This document shows, in pieces, positions 1 through 10,197 of a DNA stretch of 20,740 bases (the first letter of the stretch is position 1; each line of letters begins with the position of its first letter). The notes under the pieces are model-generated. The model saw only the letters and a program-made list of their open reading frames with translations. It was not told the DNA's origin and did no database searches. The translations under genes and the position numbers were made by a program. The stretch is taken from contig LRSR01005530.1 of NCBI GenBank assembly GCA_001579985.1, positions 1-20,740 on the forward strand, written 5' to 3'. This stretch comes from Hypsibius dujardini. Lineage: Eukaryota; Tardigrada; Eutardigrada; Parachela; Hypsibiidae.

Positions 1-16
1 TGAATGAGTATCTTAC

Positions 17-916
17 CTGTTTGCGGTTGGTCACGAGCATTTGTGGGGAAAGCATGCATTGCGGACTGGGTCACGTTTCCTCTCCATCCGGTGAAGGGAG
101 TGCCTTTGTAAAAACCCCTCCATGGCGCGGACCCACCGGAACAGTCGACTTGATTCTGATCACCCTGCGTGCATTCTGAGATACCATAGCACTCGTACAT
201 ACCGGTAGGAAAGAATGCACATGTTGCAATAATTTCATTCTTTCGCGAAGAATCGAAAACCTTGCTCACAACTCCTAAAAAAGTGAATTTTTACTGCCAA
301 AAGTAATAGTTTTAAAAAAATACGGGCGAACCATCTTGCTCTGCCCATCGTGACGCTGGATCCACTGAAAGCTCCTTCGTGCAACTGTAGTAACTATAGC
401 GCAACTGCCGGCCATTGCCGTGGAACATCTTTTTCAGCGACCCAGTTCCAAAGTCACAATTAGCCTTGCAATTGTAGGAACAGTTGGTGAAAAAAAGACA
501 GTGGGCACCGATCTTGTTATCGTCGATGTGCGTTGCTGTAATTTTAAAAAAAACAACCTCAGCGGGTTACCCCGTTTTTACAGCACACAAATATTTTGTA
601 CTATAGACACTCGACCTCGATGAAGCTGTCTAATTGAGCCTTCTAGTTGATACATTACGAACGTTTTGGGGCTTTTTTTGGATTCAACTTTAATTGACTC
701 GCTTCGCGGCGTGGACGTAGAGATAGCTAAATGAAAACAAATCTTTGTTATCACATTTTCCAAGCCAGTTTGAAGCTAGTTACCATTAATTTAGAAATCT
801 GAAACATTTGCCAAAATACCGATTTGTAAACACGGTAGATTTTGGCAACTGAGAAAACGAAAGAAAACAAAAAGTATCTGAGAAGAGCTGTAGCGTGCAT
901 GCGATTTCACAAACAT
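17..916 (-). CDS. Secreted cysteine-rich protein, 3' end off window
   Basis: I do not recognise this family. Reading right to left, the exons are about 900 (or 916) to 834 (or 820), then 726-616, 535-324 and 260-17; a GTAAG donor at 16 leads off the left edge. Introns are about 60-107 bases. The ATG at 900 gives a hydrophobic leader (LLRYFLFSFVFSV), like a signal peptide, but needs a GTGTTT donor. The ATG at 916, in another frame, fits a GTATTT donor; both keep phase. Mature exons are Cys-rich: HCLFFTNCSYNCKANC, YSYYSCTKEL, IIATCAFFPTGMYECY and SECTQGDQNQVDCSGG. Potential N-glycosylation sites include NCS and NVT. The acceptor of the 260 exon is uncertain: 274 is the better-looking site but breaks phase with the GTATTT donor at 323. 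An extracellular role is inferred from the leader and cysteines; the exact 5' end is unsure. Confidence 0.6.
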
Positions 917-3324
917 TTTTTGCCATTATTCTGGTTCAAATAAGCCCCCCCCCCGGGGCCCAATCCAAAGGACAGTACGGGGAATTTTGCTTATGTATTA
1001 GTGGCTTCCGCACACTGGTTTTGGCTACAAGATTAGAAGGTGCATGCAAACGAATGTGCTGCATCTCAATTTGATCGTCGATGTCCAGATAGGTAGCTAA
1101 ATTTTATCAAAAGCACAATTGTTAAAGAAGCAAAACTCAGTTGAAAAATTAATTTTAAAATCGGATCACTCCGGGAACCAGTCGTTTCCCAAGTATTAGT
1201 CCCATCAAACTACCGAGTGCGGGAAAATTTTTGGCCCTGGCCTTCGCAGGCCCTCGCCTGAATTGTGTGTTATTGATCAAATATTTTCTGCACTGAAAAG
1301 CGGATTTCGATTGCTATCCGAATCCCCTTTGAAATCGAGATTCAGGCTGTTGAATCAGAAGTTGTTCCGGAAAACTGAAGGACCAACACTGTTTAACTTG
1401 TGTCCCATGGACCGTATTTCAGATCCCCCTCAACTTTTAATTGAATCTAAAAAACCGAAACGGCAAATTATAGATCAATGTCAGTGTACTGTGCAAGAAA
1501 AAAATCCGAAATACTCAATCAATCGTGCACCACTAAATTGAGCGCGACCTTTTTAAAATAAATCTAAACATATTCAGACTCAAAAGTGGTGTACGGGTCC
1601 GCGCTAATAACATTTTCAGTTGTTTTGCGATTGGAATAATTTGAATCACATTAAAGAGCCCAATTATTGCACCCCTTTTTTACTGAAAAATATTGTTCGT
1701 TGTTGTATTTGGGTTTCCAGTTTTGATCTAAACTAAGAGATGCACAATTTAAGAAATTGGCTGAACTTGACCCTGCGACGTTTTCTTTTTTATTAAAACC
1801 AAAGTTGCCGTCAAATTGATTTTTTCTTTTGCCTGGGATAGCCCCATCAAAGTACTACAACATATATATTGTAACTTTTTGTTGCTTACGCTTTGCTTTG
1901 AGAAATGTGAACCAGTTTTGTTCTGGGTCAACGAACTTGGCAAAATACGCCATTAACCAGCCCACGATTAACTTTTAGAAGCTGCCATAAACCAATGCAT
2001 AGCACCTGCCCTGTTTCTGCCCCAACGTTGAACCGAGCAAATGTTTCACAGACCTATAGGTCTTCTTTCGAAATAAAACATAAATTATTTTTTCATCTGT
2101 TCATATAGGGTTACATTCAGCAATTTTAGTGGAATGCCAAAAGCTCTCCCTCACCCGGTAGTGTGATGAGCAAACTTCTGATGGAAAACCCCAGCTAATC
2201 CCAGTTTTTTAACGTTGTGAGTCTCCCACACTTCGGGATGCGGTTTTTTGCCGAAAATTTCTCAATGAATTACCTATTGTTTGCATGTACAGTTGAGGAA
2301 ATCGGTCGGACGGTTCAAAAGTTATAAGCACGACTGATTCTTTTTCCAGGTGTTTGCTGGGACTAATACTGGGAACCAAAGCAGCGCGCCGTGGCAGGTA
2401 TAGCTTGCTGTATCTTGTCGTAAATATAAATTTGATAAGTATTTCTTTTACCAAATAAACTTCTGAAAAAAAAAGAAGGAAACCCAGGATTCGGCTTTAA
2501 TTTTTGCGGGGCCGATTACTTTGCCCACAGTTCTGCTAAGTTTTGGAATTTCAATGTTTCTGACTTCCATGAGCCTTGTATTAAGATCTTCTTTTTTTAA
2601 TCGGGTTTTAACGGTCATCTCGTACGGCTCATATTTTCACAACTGTTTTATTTTAATCGTCTATTTTTTATACTTACAAATAAGTATTCACAATTTTTTT
2701 GGCATTTCACATTAATTGTGTTTGTAAAGACAATGGTGGGGTAGTTAAAGATTTTTATGCTGCAACTAGTCAGCCTCAACATTTTGTTTTTGTAAAAAAC
2801 CATAGTTACACTGTTGAATGGTGTCAAAAAATGTCCCCATTTTCGAATGATACTGTACTGCCGCGTTAGCTTCGCGCAACAAACACAGCATTTTCAGTAT
2901 ATACTGCCCGGGCAATAACACGTCGTGCCGTCGTGAGAAATCGTCAAAGGGACCAAAAAGCTGAGGCAGAAATCAGGCTGGAAATAGCCAGACCAAAGTC
3001 AGATTTCATTAGTAGCTAATAAATTCAGTTCTTATCAAATGCGAAGTTCCTGGTACAGGATTGAACTCATCTTACTCGTATTTCAATGTATTTCTGCCGA
3101 AAAAAAAAGTTTGATAACGATTTCTGTGAATCGGTATTTTACTGTAAATATTGAGGGAGTTCTAATTTGTTTTCCTAAATTTGGAATTTTGCCATGGAAT
3201 AAATGCACATGCAGTGCCGGCAAAATAAATTTGAAAATCATCGATAATCGTCTTCTTAAAAATAAAAGCTAATACGATTCTCAGCTCTCCCATCAGAATT
3301 CTTTTAAAGTAGGAATTGAATTAC
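917..3324. other. Region with no gene recognised
   Basis: I see no exon chain with consistent splice phase on either strand. Short open stretches (for example 1263-1541 + and 2209-2454 -) have no family resemblance or supporting splice partners. A run of C lies near 947-955. The region was also searched by eye on the minus strand for the GH18 C-terminal exon that should follow 3325, with its LYGRGW-type motif, and it was not found. Confidence 0.5.
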
Positions 3325-3970
3325 CATATTCTGCTGCGTGACTCCTCCGAATGGTCCGCCCTTTGTAGGGGAATGATGGCTCACAGTTTTGGTCTCTGTC
3401 ACCGTCTTTCCCAGATCGTATGCTGCTACGTGTACAAAGTCAACGAATCTATGGAGAACATATGAGTTTTGACCTTCATTCAACCAGTTGTTCAGCCAAA
3501 ACTCACTGCTCAAGTTTTGGTGCATCAACATCCGCCCAAAATGATGTGTAGTGAAGTGTGACCGAAAGGAGGAGGCGTGGTTTAGCGGCATCAAAAGCTT
3601 CGGAGTCGAATGTGTTTCGCAATTGCTAGCAGGATAATCACCATTAGCCAATAGATTTCACAACCCAAAACCGGAAAACTCACCTTCACCAACGTGGCAA
3701 TTGATGAAACGTCATAAGCATCCGTATATCTTTGATTGAAATCAATATCAACACCGTCTAAATTCCAATCACGCAGGTTTCGCAAAATAGGGGCGAGGAT
3801 TCTTGAGCGAGTAACGCGATCGCTTGCTGTCTTCCTCAACACCTCGCTGCTTTTCCCGCCGATTCCCAAAAGGAATTTTAGTTTTGGATGATCTGATTTC
3901 ATTTGCTGAAATATCCATGGGAAGGGGGGGCTGGGGTCGACGTGCACCTGTATAGAAAAACTATACCGTA
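3325..3970 (-). CDS. GH18 chitinase-like, copy 1, partial, catalytic Glu replaced
   Basis: The three exons are 3970-3684 (a start at 3947 is also possible), 3625-3507 and 3448-3325, with two introns of 58 bases each and matching phases. The first carries RYSFSIQV (strand 2 region, usually like IYAFA), KFLLGIGGKSS (strand 3) and DGVDIDFNQR. In GH18 enzymes that last motif is DxxDxDxE, where Glu is the proton donor; here Asn (codon AAT) stands in its place, so hydrolysis is unlikely. The second exon carries LRNTFDSEAFDAAKPRLLLS. The third carries FVHVAAYDLGK and HHSPTKGGPFGG. The amino-terminal exon with signal peptide and strand 1, and the C-terminal half (strands 7-8), were not found. If expressed it would be chi-lectin-like. 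Truncated duplicate is the main alternative. The family assignment is secure; the functional status is not. Confidence 0.8.
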
Positions 3971-4475
3971 CTGTCGACAAAAAGTTGATAAAACCGGGGG
4001 TTTAGATGACGTTCTTTCCTATCGGAGTTAACTGATCTTTCTTTGCTGAATAGTTATTGATCTTTTGATAATGAAAAAAACTAATTTGGCGTTAACTAGT
4101 AATGGCCAAAGTTTGACTGGAAGATAGGGCCAGTTATAAGGTATTTGTAAAGGGAACGACCGTAAAGCTTGATCATTTTTGAAACGTGTACATTTTCAAC
4201 TATGTTTTAATTATTTTTTCAGCTTGTAGGGGCTCATTCTCTTTGTAAGAATATGCACTATATGGATAGTCTAATGAATTTGTTGAGTTCTAACTTCGAG
4301 AACTAAGTCTTTCGTTATGGTCCTCACTCATTTTTCGCTTGCCAGACAAAATTTCAAAAATACAGGTGAGCAGCTTTTAAATTATTCCTGGCCGGTCCGT
4401 GCATGCTAGCGAAAAAACACAGATCAGATTTTCTGGAATATTGAACATTTCAAGCGATCTGAAAAAAAAACTCAC

Positions 4476-7400
4476 GTCCAATGGATATCATGACAGGTTG
4501 ACCGCCTTCAGTATTCTGTCTGCCGACGTAGGACGAACATCTAATGGTTTGAAGAACTTCCAATTACCACGGTATCAGTTTATAGCATCACACATGAAGT
4601 AAGCATTCATACGTTTTACTGCTTGCAATGATAATGTAATCCTTCTCGGTGGTCAATGGAACGAAACGCACACAGGTCCGGTCAAAGATTTTCATTGCAT
4701 CCAGCACGAACTGCTTGAAAGCTTTTGCGTCTGGCCTCTCTATAGATAAAATAGAGCAACATGTGAGCTGTAATGTTGCTTAAATTGATTAAAAATCGTA
4801 TCTAAATTAGCCGAAAATTCCATTTTATTTTAAACAATATATATATTATTTATGTTGAAATCGAGGTTGAAAACGTCCTGATGTTCATTATTATTTACCG
4901 TGCTCGTAAATAATTTTGGGAAAATGTGCGAAGGCTATATCTCTGGTGCCGGCACTAGTGTAATAACGAGGTTTTAGGGCTTGATAGTTAAGTATGTCAA
5001 TCACCATAACGGTATTTGAAAACAAATTCCCATCGTCGTGAGAGAAGTCGTAAGGGTAAAGCCGTCAAGTGCCACACAGAAATAATGCCCTGCATGATGC
5101 GTGAGAACAGCCTATCAGACATTTTACGAATCGAAGAGTCTAACCGAAAGCCTACAGAATTTTGTCATATTAAAATATAACAAAATAAAGAAAAGAATCG
5201 GATTGTAACTGAGGGCGTGGCTGGCGAAATGGCTAGTCTAAACCAGCATTCGGCGCGTAGCAATTTTGTCCACAATATCAAGGGTTTCCTGTTCTTCCAA
5301 CAGCTTTTTGAGTTTTAGTCCGATTGTTATTTGTTTTATAGAATATGAAACCTTGCGTGTTTTCCTTATTCAATAAGCATATTCAGTATTCAATATTCAA
5401 TAAGTGATTCCGGAACAATATTTATGATTGTGAAAATTAAAGTTAAAAATGTACATGCAAAATTAGCGAGAGCATTCAAAAAGGTACCGCTTGCTTTCTC
5501 AAAAGGTGATACGACCTGAGTTATTGATATTGCTTGCTGTTTTCAAATAGTCAGATGGGCGGGCAAGACAATGTTTGTTTTTGGTTTTTTTGTTGCACAA
5601 GCAGCACGTAGCGAAATGCCAGCTTTTGTAAAATCTGTGAAAAATGCTTCCGGTAACCAGGACACGCTCAGAGCATGGAACCCACCAGTATGCGTGTTGG
5701 AGCGCGCGCATAAACCATAGTGAAAATGAGATTTTTCAATCAGGAAAAATATATGACCCAACATAATACCTTATATTTTTCTGTTGTAGGCCATATAAAA
5801 TTTTATAGATCCTTATCAGTTTTAATGTACATTTAAATATACTGATAAAATTCGTACGTTTTTTAAGGTTTTATAAATGCTTTTAAGTTGTAAGATTGGG
5901 CTCTGAAAATAATTATAATTTTTTAGCAGGAAAAGATGACCAGTGGTCAATTGGCACGAGAACATATATACAACAAAACGAAATCATCAAATTGCTGCCA
6001 CTGAATAATGGTTTAAGGTTTACCCAATGGTAAAAATGCTAAGGTACTGACCGTCGATTACTGTACAGTACCGACCTATCCATGGTGCCTACGTCATCAC
6101 ACAGTAAAAAGCGACCGATTTGATTGATTGCAAAGATGCACAAACCACAAGACCGCCCGTGTCGATTGATTGATTGCGCAAGCAGTTCACAATTAAAGTT
6201 TTCATCCTTCTTTTTTGCGATCGATTCTTTGATTTGTGCTCGTTTGTTTGCATGTTTTTAACATTTAAAAAATGGGCCGTTGTAATCGCTACACCATAGA
6301 TAAAAGAAATAGGACCCTTGATCGATTGATGACTGATTGATATTTTTACAGCTCCGAAATTTTCGCTCAGCGATTTGGGGAGAAACAAGCACTTGATTTA
6401 TCGATTGAAGGGCAACAGTTGTTTTGACCCACCGGGTCTGATTTACTGGGGGGGGGGGTCCAAAAAGTACCACGGATGGGTCGGGACTCTACAGTATTAT
6501 TACTTTTTCACGGGAAACGATAAAGCATTATTTAGTGATTTCACGTCAAAGAAACACGTTTTTCAGCAACTTTTATGGGAATATTATCACACCCCAGACG
6601 AAGAAGTTCTATTGTATGTGTAATGTGGGTGTTGGTGCATTGTTTAGTGCGTGCTCTACAGGATTCTTCGAGTTCTATTACTGTCAAGCACATTCTAGTT
6701 TTTTTCTCAGCGGCTTTTGTCCCAAAAACGGTGAGACGTTTTTCCAACGTAAACCAAACGTAAACGGGGCTAAACCAAGTCTCATAAAAGTATTTGAACT
6801 TACAAATTTGTTTATCTAAGCGCTTAACTCGTCATTTAGGGTTATAAGGCCTTACAAAATATATTTGAAATCCGCCTTACAAATGTCTTACTTATTAAGT
6901 AAGGAAGCAATACATTTTTTTGTAGACATAAGATTTTTTCTTATGCCTAATGCTTACTAGGGAAGGCGTCAATGACAAAATTGCAAATGGCACGAATCAA
7001 GTTAAATAATTTTACTTTCGAATGAGTGGTAACCCAGTTTCGTGCGCACAGCGGTCACGCACACGCGTCAGCTCAAACGTTTCCCAGAAGTAATTACGAA
7101 CCCGATAAACTGTAATGGGCTAAAACAGTCGAACTGAACAGTAATTTTAATTCAGCATACAATTTAAAATGACTAAAAGAGGTTGTTCTTTTTTATAGAT
7201 CCAAAGGCCTATTTAAATAGTTAAATATGATCCCACATTCAATTTTTATTTTTATTTAAATTCGGGGAAAATACTTAAACACATGTGAGATGTTTACGAG
7301 GACGGTATATGAAGACGACTTAAATCTTACCATAAGATCTGGAGAAGATGTATGGGACAGTCCCGTTCGGCCATTTTAATGCCTCATTAGTGACTGCATT

Positions 7401-7731
7401 GCTCCCCACAAACCTTAAAAGTATGGCCGAAATATTAGTTATTATTCCGACTGTCAAGCGTTTATGAGCCAGCAAAACTGACCTCTGACGCATCAGAGCC
7501 AACTTCCACACCCCTGATGTCGCCTTCGAAGAACGTTGTATCGTCAGATTCTACTGGATCATCGGGCGGTTCCATCAGGAACGATGATTTGGGAAGCTTT
7601 GCTGCAAAGTCAAGCGATACTTGAACATGATTTTACAGAAAAAGTATCAGACGGGATAAATTTTTACCCGGAGCCGCAGAACAACCACGGAAGAGAAAGT
7701 ATGCGTAACAGAGATATATCGGCAAATCCAT
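4476..7731 (-). CDS. Astacin (M12A) metalloprotease, 5' part, active-site exon not found
   Basis: Exons are 7731-7668, 7601-7490, 7413-7331, 4739-4613 and 4540-4476. Exon 1 starts at an ATG and encodes a leader (MDLPIYLCYAYFLFRGCSAA). Exon 2 holds the propeptide with FFEGDI, the family FxGD motif whose Asp occupies the zinc site in the zymogen. Exon 3 holds NAVTNEALKWPNGTVPYIF, the start of the mature protease. Exon 4 holds FDRTCVRFVPLTTEKDYI and exon 5 CSSYVGRQNTEGGQPVMISI, both typical astacin core. The next exon should bring HExxHxxGxxH, but no such motif occurs on the minus strand down to 3971 in any frame. A better-looking GTCAGT donor for exon 2 at 7482 breaks phase with the exon 3 acceptor I prefer, so that junction is uncertain. 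Astacins are secreted zinc proteases; this one looks inactive or rearranged. Confidence 0.82.
4740..7330 (-). other. Unusually long (about 2.6 kb) astacin intron
   Basis: It is bounded by a GTAAG donor at 7330 and a TATAG acceptor ending at 4740, and the two flanking exons join in phase within SRSYERPDAK. Other introns here are mostly 58-185 bases, so this one is exceptional and may hold an insertion. Inside are a G run near 6450, scattered GATTGATTG/ATCGATTG motifs at about 6116-6410 and short ATTCAATA repeats near 5369-5402. No gene was recognised within it on either strand. Confidence 0.5.
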
Positions 7732-7810
7732 TTTCAACGAACGCTCTGCGATGGTGTTTATTAACTCAGATGTTGGTAGCTTCCGACGGGAAGAAAAGAG
7801 AAAATTTTCA

Positions 7811-8475
7811 AAATCGAATATCCATGAGCAGTCGAATAATTCGCTTATGCCTCAGCGGTAGCGGATTTTTTTCAAAACCGGGTTTCTTTGCTAACGCACT
7901 TGTTTTAAATTAGAAAGTAAATCTCTAAATGCGTTGGCAAAGAAATCCGGTTTTAAAAAAAATCCGCTGCCGCGGAAATGAAACTTGCAGTATTTACTAA
8001 ACCGGTATCCGCGTGTAAGGTTAGTGAATTTGCTACAACTCACAGTACGAGGCAATCTTAATTATTCCCCGGCTGCAATATATGCAGCACTGATGTTACG
8101 CAACAACATTTACTCAAGAAAGGCCTCCGACAGATTTGTTTTGCGAATACTGATCTACACGTAAAATCGAATATCCATAAGCAGTCAAATAATTCGCTTA
8201 TGTTTCAGCAGCAGCGGATTTTTTTCAAAACCGGATTTTTTTGCCAACGCACTTAGAGATTTATTGAGTAATTTAAAACATGTTTGCGAAACTCGCAGTA
8301 TTTACGAAACCGGTTTCCGCCTGCAAGGTTAGTGAATTTGCTAGAACTCACAGTACGAGGCAATCTTCAACGTTCCCCGGCTGCAATTTATGCAGCACTG
8401 ATGTCACGCAACAACATTTACTCAAGAGACGCCTCCGACAGATTGTTTTATGAGTATTGATCTACACGTAAAAAT
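7811..8475. repeat. Two-unit direct tandem repeat, about 308-353 bp per unit
   Basis: Unit 1 (7811-8163) and unit 2 (8164-8475) both open with a block reading AAAATCGAATATCCAT and continue through a block starting CAGTATTTAC. Both contain CAGTACGAGGCAATCTT, a segment with TATGCAGCACTGATG, and an end block GATCTACACGTAAAA. Differences are scattered substitutions. Unit 1 is about 45 bases longer because it holds an extra inverted arm. It lies between the astacin start and GH18 copy 2. Confidence 0.85.
7855..7973. repeat. Imperfect palindrome, 43-bp arms
   Basis: The left arm is 7855-7897 and the right arm 7931-7973, inverted copies with about four mismatches around a 33-base spacer. The arm core reads GCGGATTTTTTTCAAAACCG. 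A third copy of the arm lies in direct orientation in unit 2, near 8209-8254. The layout suggests a foldback or MITE-type element associated with the tandem repeat. Confidence 0.8.
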
Positions 8476-8644
8476 GAATGATTTTCCGAAATGGTCGAGA
8501 GCTACCGTTTAACAGGGTCTGAGCTATCCAAGTACGAATGTTAAATTTCTGTTGATCTAAGCTAGTCAACGATTTTCAACAAGCGTGTATCTCAGCATAA
8601 AACGTTAATGATGTCAAAGAAAAGGAAACAAACTTATTCATGAT

Positions 8645-9811
8645 TTAAAACCCAATTTTGGGAGAAGCGATATTCGGCTTTGCTTGCTCGTCCCGAATGG
8701 CGTTTAGTAGCGGGTATTTCGGTCCACACGTTCCAGCAAAATCGTCAAGAGACACATCTTTCACAAACAGTCCGCCGAATCCATTTCTGCTCACCTAAGC
8801 TGCCTGAATTGTAAAAAAAAACAGAATAAATTTATTGTTTAGATAAAATTTTGAATATTCATCTGCAGTAGCAAGCGAACTCATAAACAAACCTTGCCCC
8901 TGAGAGTCTGCTCGTCGTTGTAGCCAACCCACCAAGTTTTTGTGAACGCGTAGGAAGCGGCTATTCGTTGGTCAAAAACCACTGTTGCATTGTCCTGTCT
9001 GATGTGTTGACAGAGTTCGTAATACGGCCAGTATCCCGACGTATTTGTATAAACGCTCGGCAGATCTTGATCCGCACTGAACGCCCCCACAAATGTATCG
9101 TTACTGTTTCCCAATATCCAGCCACGACCATAAAGTGGGACACCTCCTACTAGCTTTGCTTTTGGAATACCTGCCTGATGCCAATCCTGCAGCACTTGTG
9201 CCTAAACAGTTGTTGAACTCATGAAAAAAACTAAAATCACTTTTATCAAGAAATCTAAATTTTGATGTTTTTTAGCTAATTTCGACTATTAATGTTGAGT
9301 GCTACCAGAACAGTAAACTTGTGGCCAGGGTAAACATCGCGCTTATACCTAAGATGTTTGAGAACCACCGAAATAGAGAGATGGCTCCAAAATGGAGTGT
9401 TTTACAGTAGTAAGCTTTATTTTATACATAAATCGCATAAGAGAATCAACAAGTCTGAAACTAAGTTTTACCAGATTAGCCTTGGATGGGATACCCAGTG
9501 GTCCACCGAAGAGTGGAGAATGATGGGCAATGTGAAGAGTGGCAAAGGCGGTATTGCCCTGATCGTACGATACGGCATGGACGATGTCTTCTACCCTGGT
9601 TCGGGTGAAGAAAAACAGATGTTTTATTATCTGCGTAGTCATATGCGTTTCTTAAATTTAAATTTGAATCTGATTACGGTTTCGTTTCTTACAATCCAAG
9701 AGCAGGACCATTTATGCTGCTAGTTTGGGAAGTTTCCTGAAGAGTTGTGAACAAAGCCAACCGTTCCTTTCCAGTCTCCAAGCTCTCCCGATCGAACTCT
9801 TTCCGTATAGC
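8645..9811 (-). CDS. GH18 chitinase-like, copy 2, 5' exons missing
   Basis: Exons are 9811-9693 (AIRKEFDRESLETGKERLAL), 9595-9472 (VEDIVHAVSYDQGN, HHSPLFGGPLG), 9201-8893 (IPKAKLVGGVPLYGRGW, WWVGYNDEQTLRGK) and a last exon ending at TAA 8645. The first two have the same lengths (119 and 124 bases) and phases as copy 1. The last exon encodes GFGGLFVKDVSLDDFAGTCG. Its Trp, normally in VWAxDxDDF at the floor of the active site, is replaced by Lys. If that exon starts at the first AG (8803), a TAG lies in frame at 8797-8795; using that TAG as acceptor (start 8794) gives an open frame three codons shorter. N-glycosylation sites NDT, NTS and NAT are present. No exon with the DxxDxDxE motif or signal peptide was found upstream to 10.67 kb. 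It is secreted by family analogy and probably non-enzymatic or a pseudogene. Confidence 0.82.
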
Positions 9812-9950
9812 CTGCTCAACAAATGAAAACATAAAAATAATAGTATTCATAGTACATCTGCGTCAAGGTTTGTACAGGTACAAAAAACTCGAGTTTTATA
9901 AAGCGACATTTATCGGGAAGACTCGTGTAGCGTGGTCTAGGTACAGTTTG

Positions 9951-10197
9951 GCCGGTGTGAATGATGTGGCCGGTGTGGCCGGTGTGGCTGGTGTGGATGA
10001 TGTGGCCGGTGTGGCTGATGTGGCTGGTGTGGCCGGTGTGGCCGGTGTGGCTGGTGTGGCTGTGTAGCCGGTGTGGCTGATGTGCCGGTGTGGCGGTGTG
10101 GCGGTGTGGCTGATGGTGTGAGCCGGTGTGGCTGATGTGGCTGGATGTGGCCGGTGTGGCCGGTGTGGCTGATGTGGCTGGTATGGCCAATGTGGCA
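9951..10197. repeat. GGTGTGGCY minisatellite
   Basis: About 250 bases are made of imperfect copies of a 9-base unit, GGTGTGGCC or GGTGTGGCT, with GATGTGGCT variants and some shorter spacers. Both strands stay open over parts of it, giving low-complexity Val-Ala-Gly or Thr-Pro-His-rich translations that are artefacts of the repeat. It sits about 140 bases upstream of the first visible exon of GH18 copy 2. Confidence 0.95.

Noticed and set aside
3945-3970. Small hairpin GTATAG-AAAAA-CTATAC
   Set aside because: It lies inside the likely GH18 coding exon (residues YSFSI) and is short enough to be chance.
4459-4475. 17-base GTGAG...CAG 'intron' after the last astacin exon
   Set aside because: It is too short to be spliced in an animal, and the resulting frame stops after a few residues without an astacin motif.
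6375-6819. Overlapping plus-strand open frames of 62-94 codons
   Set aside because: There is no family resemblance or signal, several frames are open at once, and they lie within the long astacin intron.
7536-7913. 125-codon plus-strand open frame
   Set aside because: It runs antisense to the astacin signal-peptide and propeptide exons, which have splice sites, phase and family motifs.
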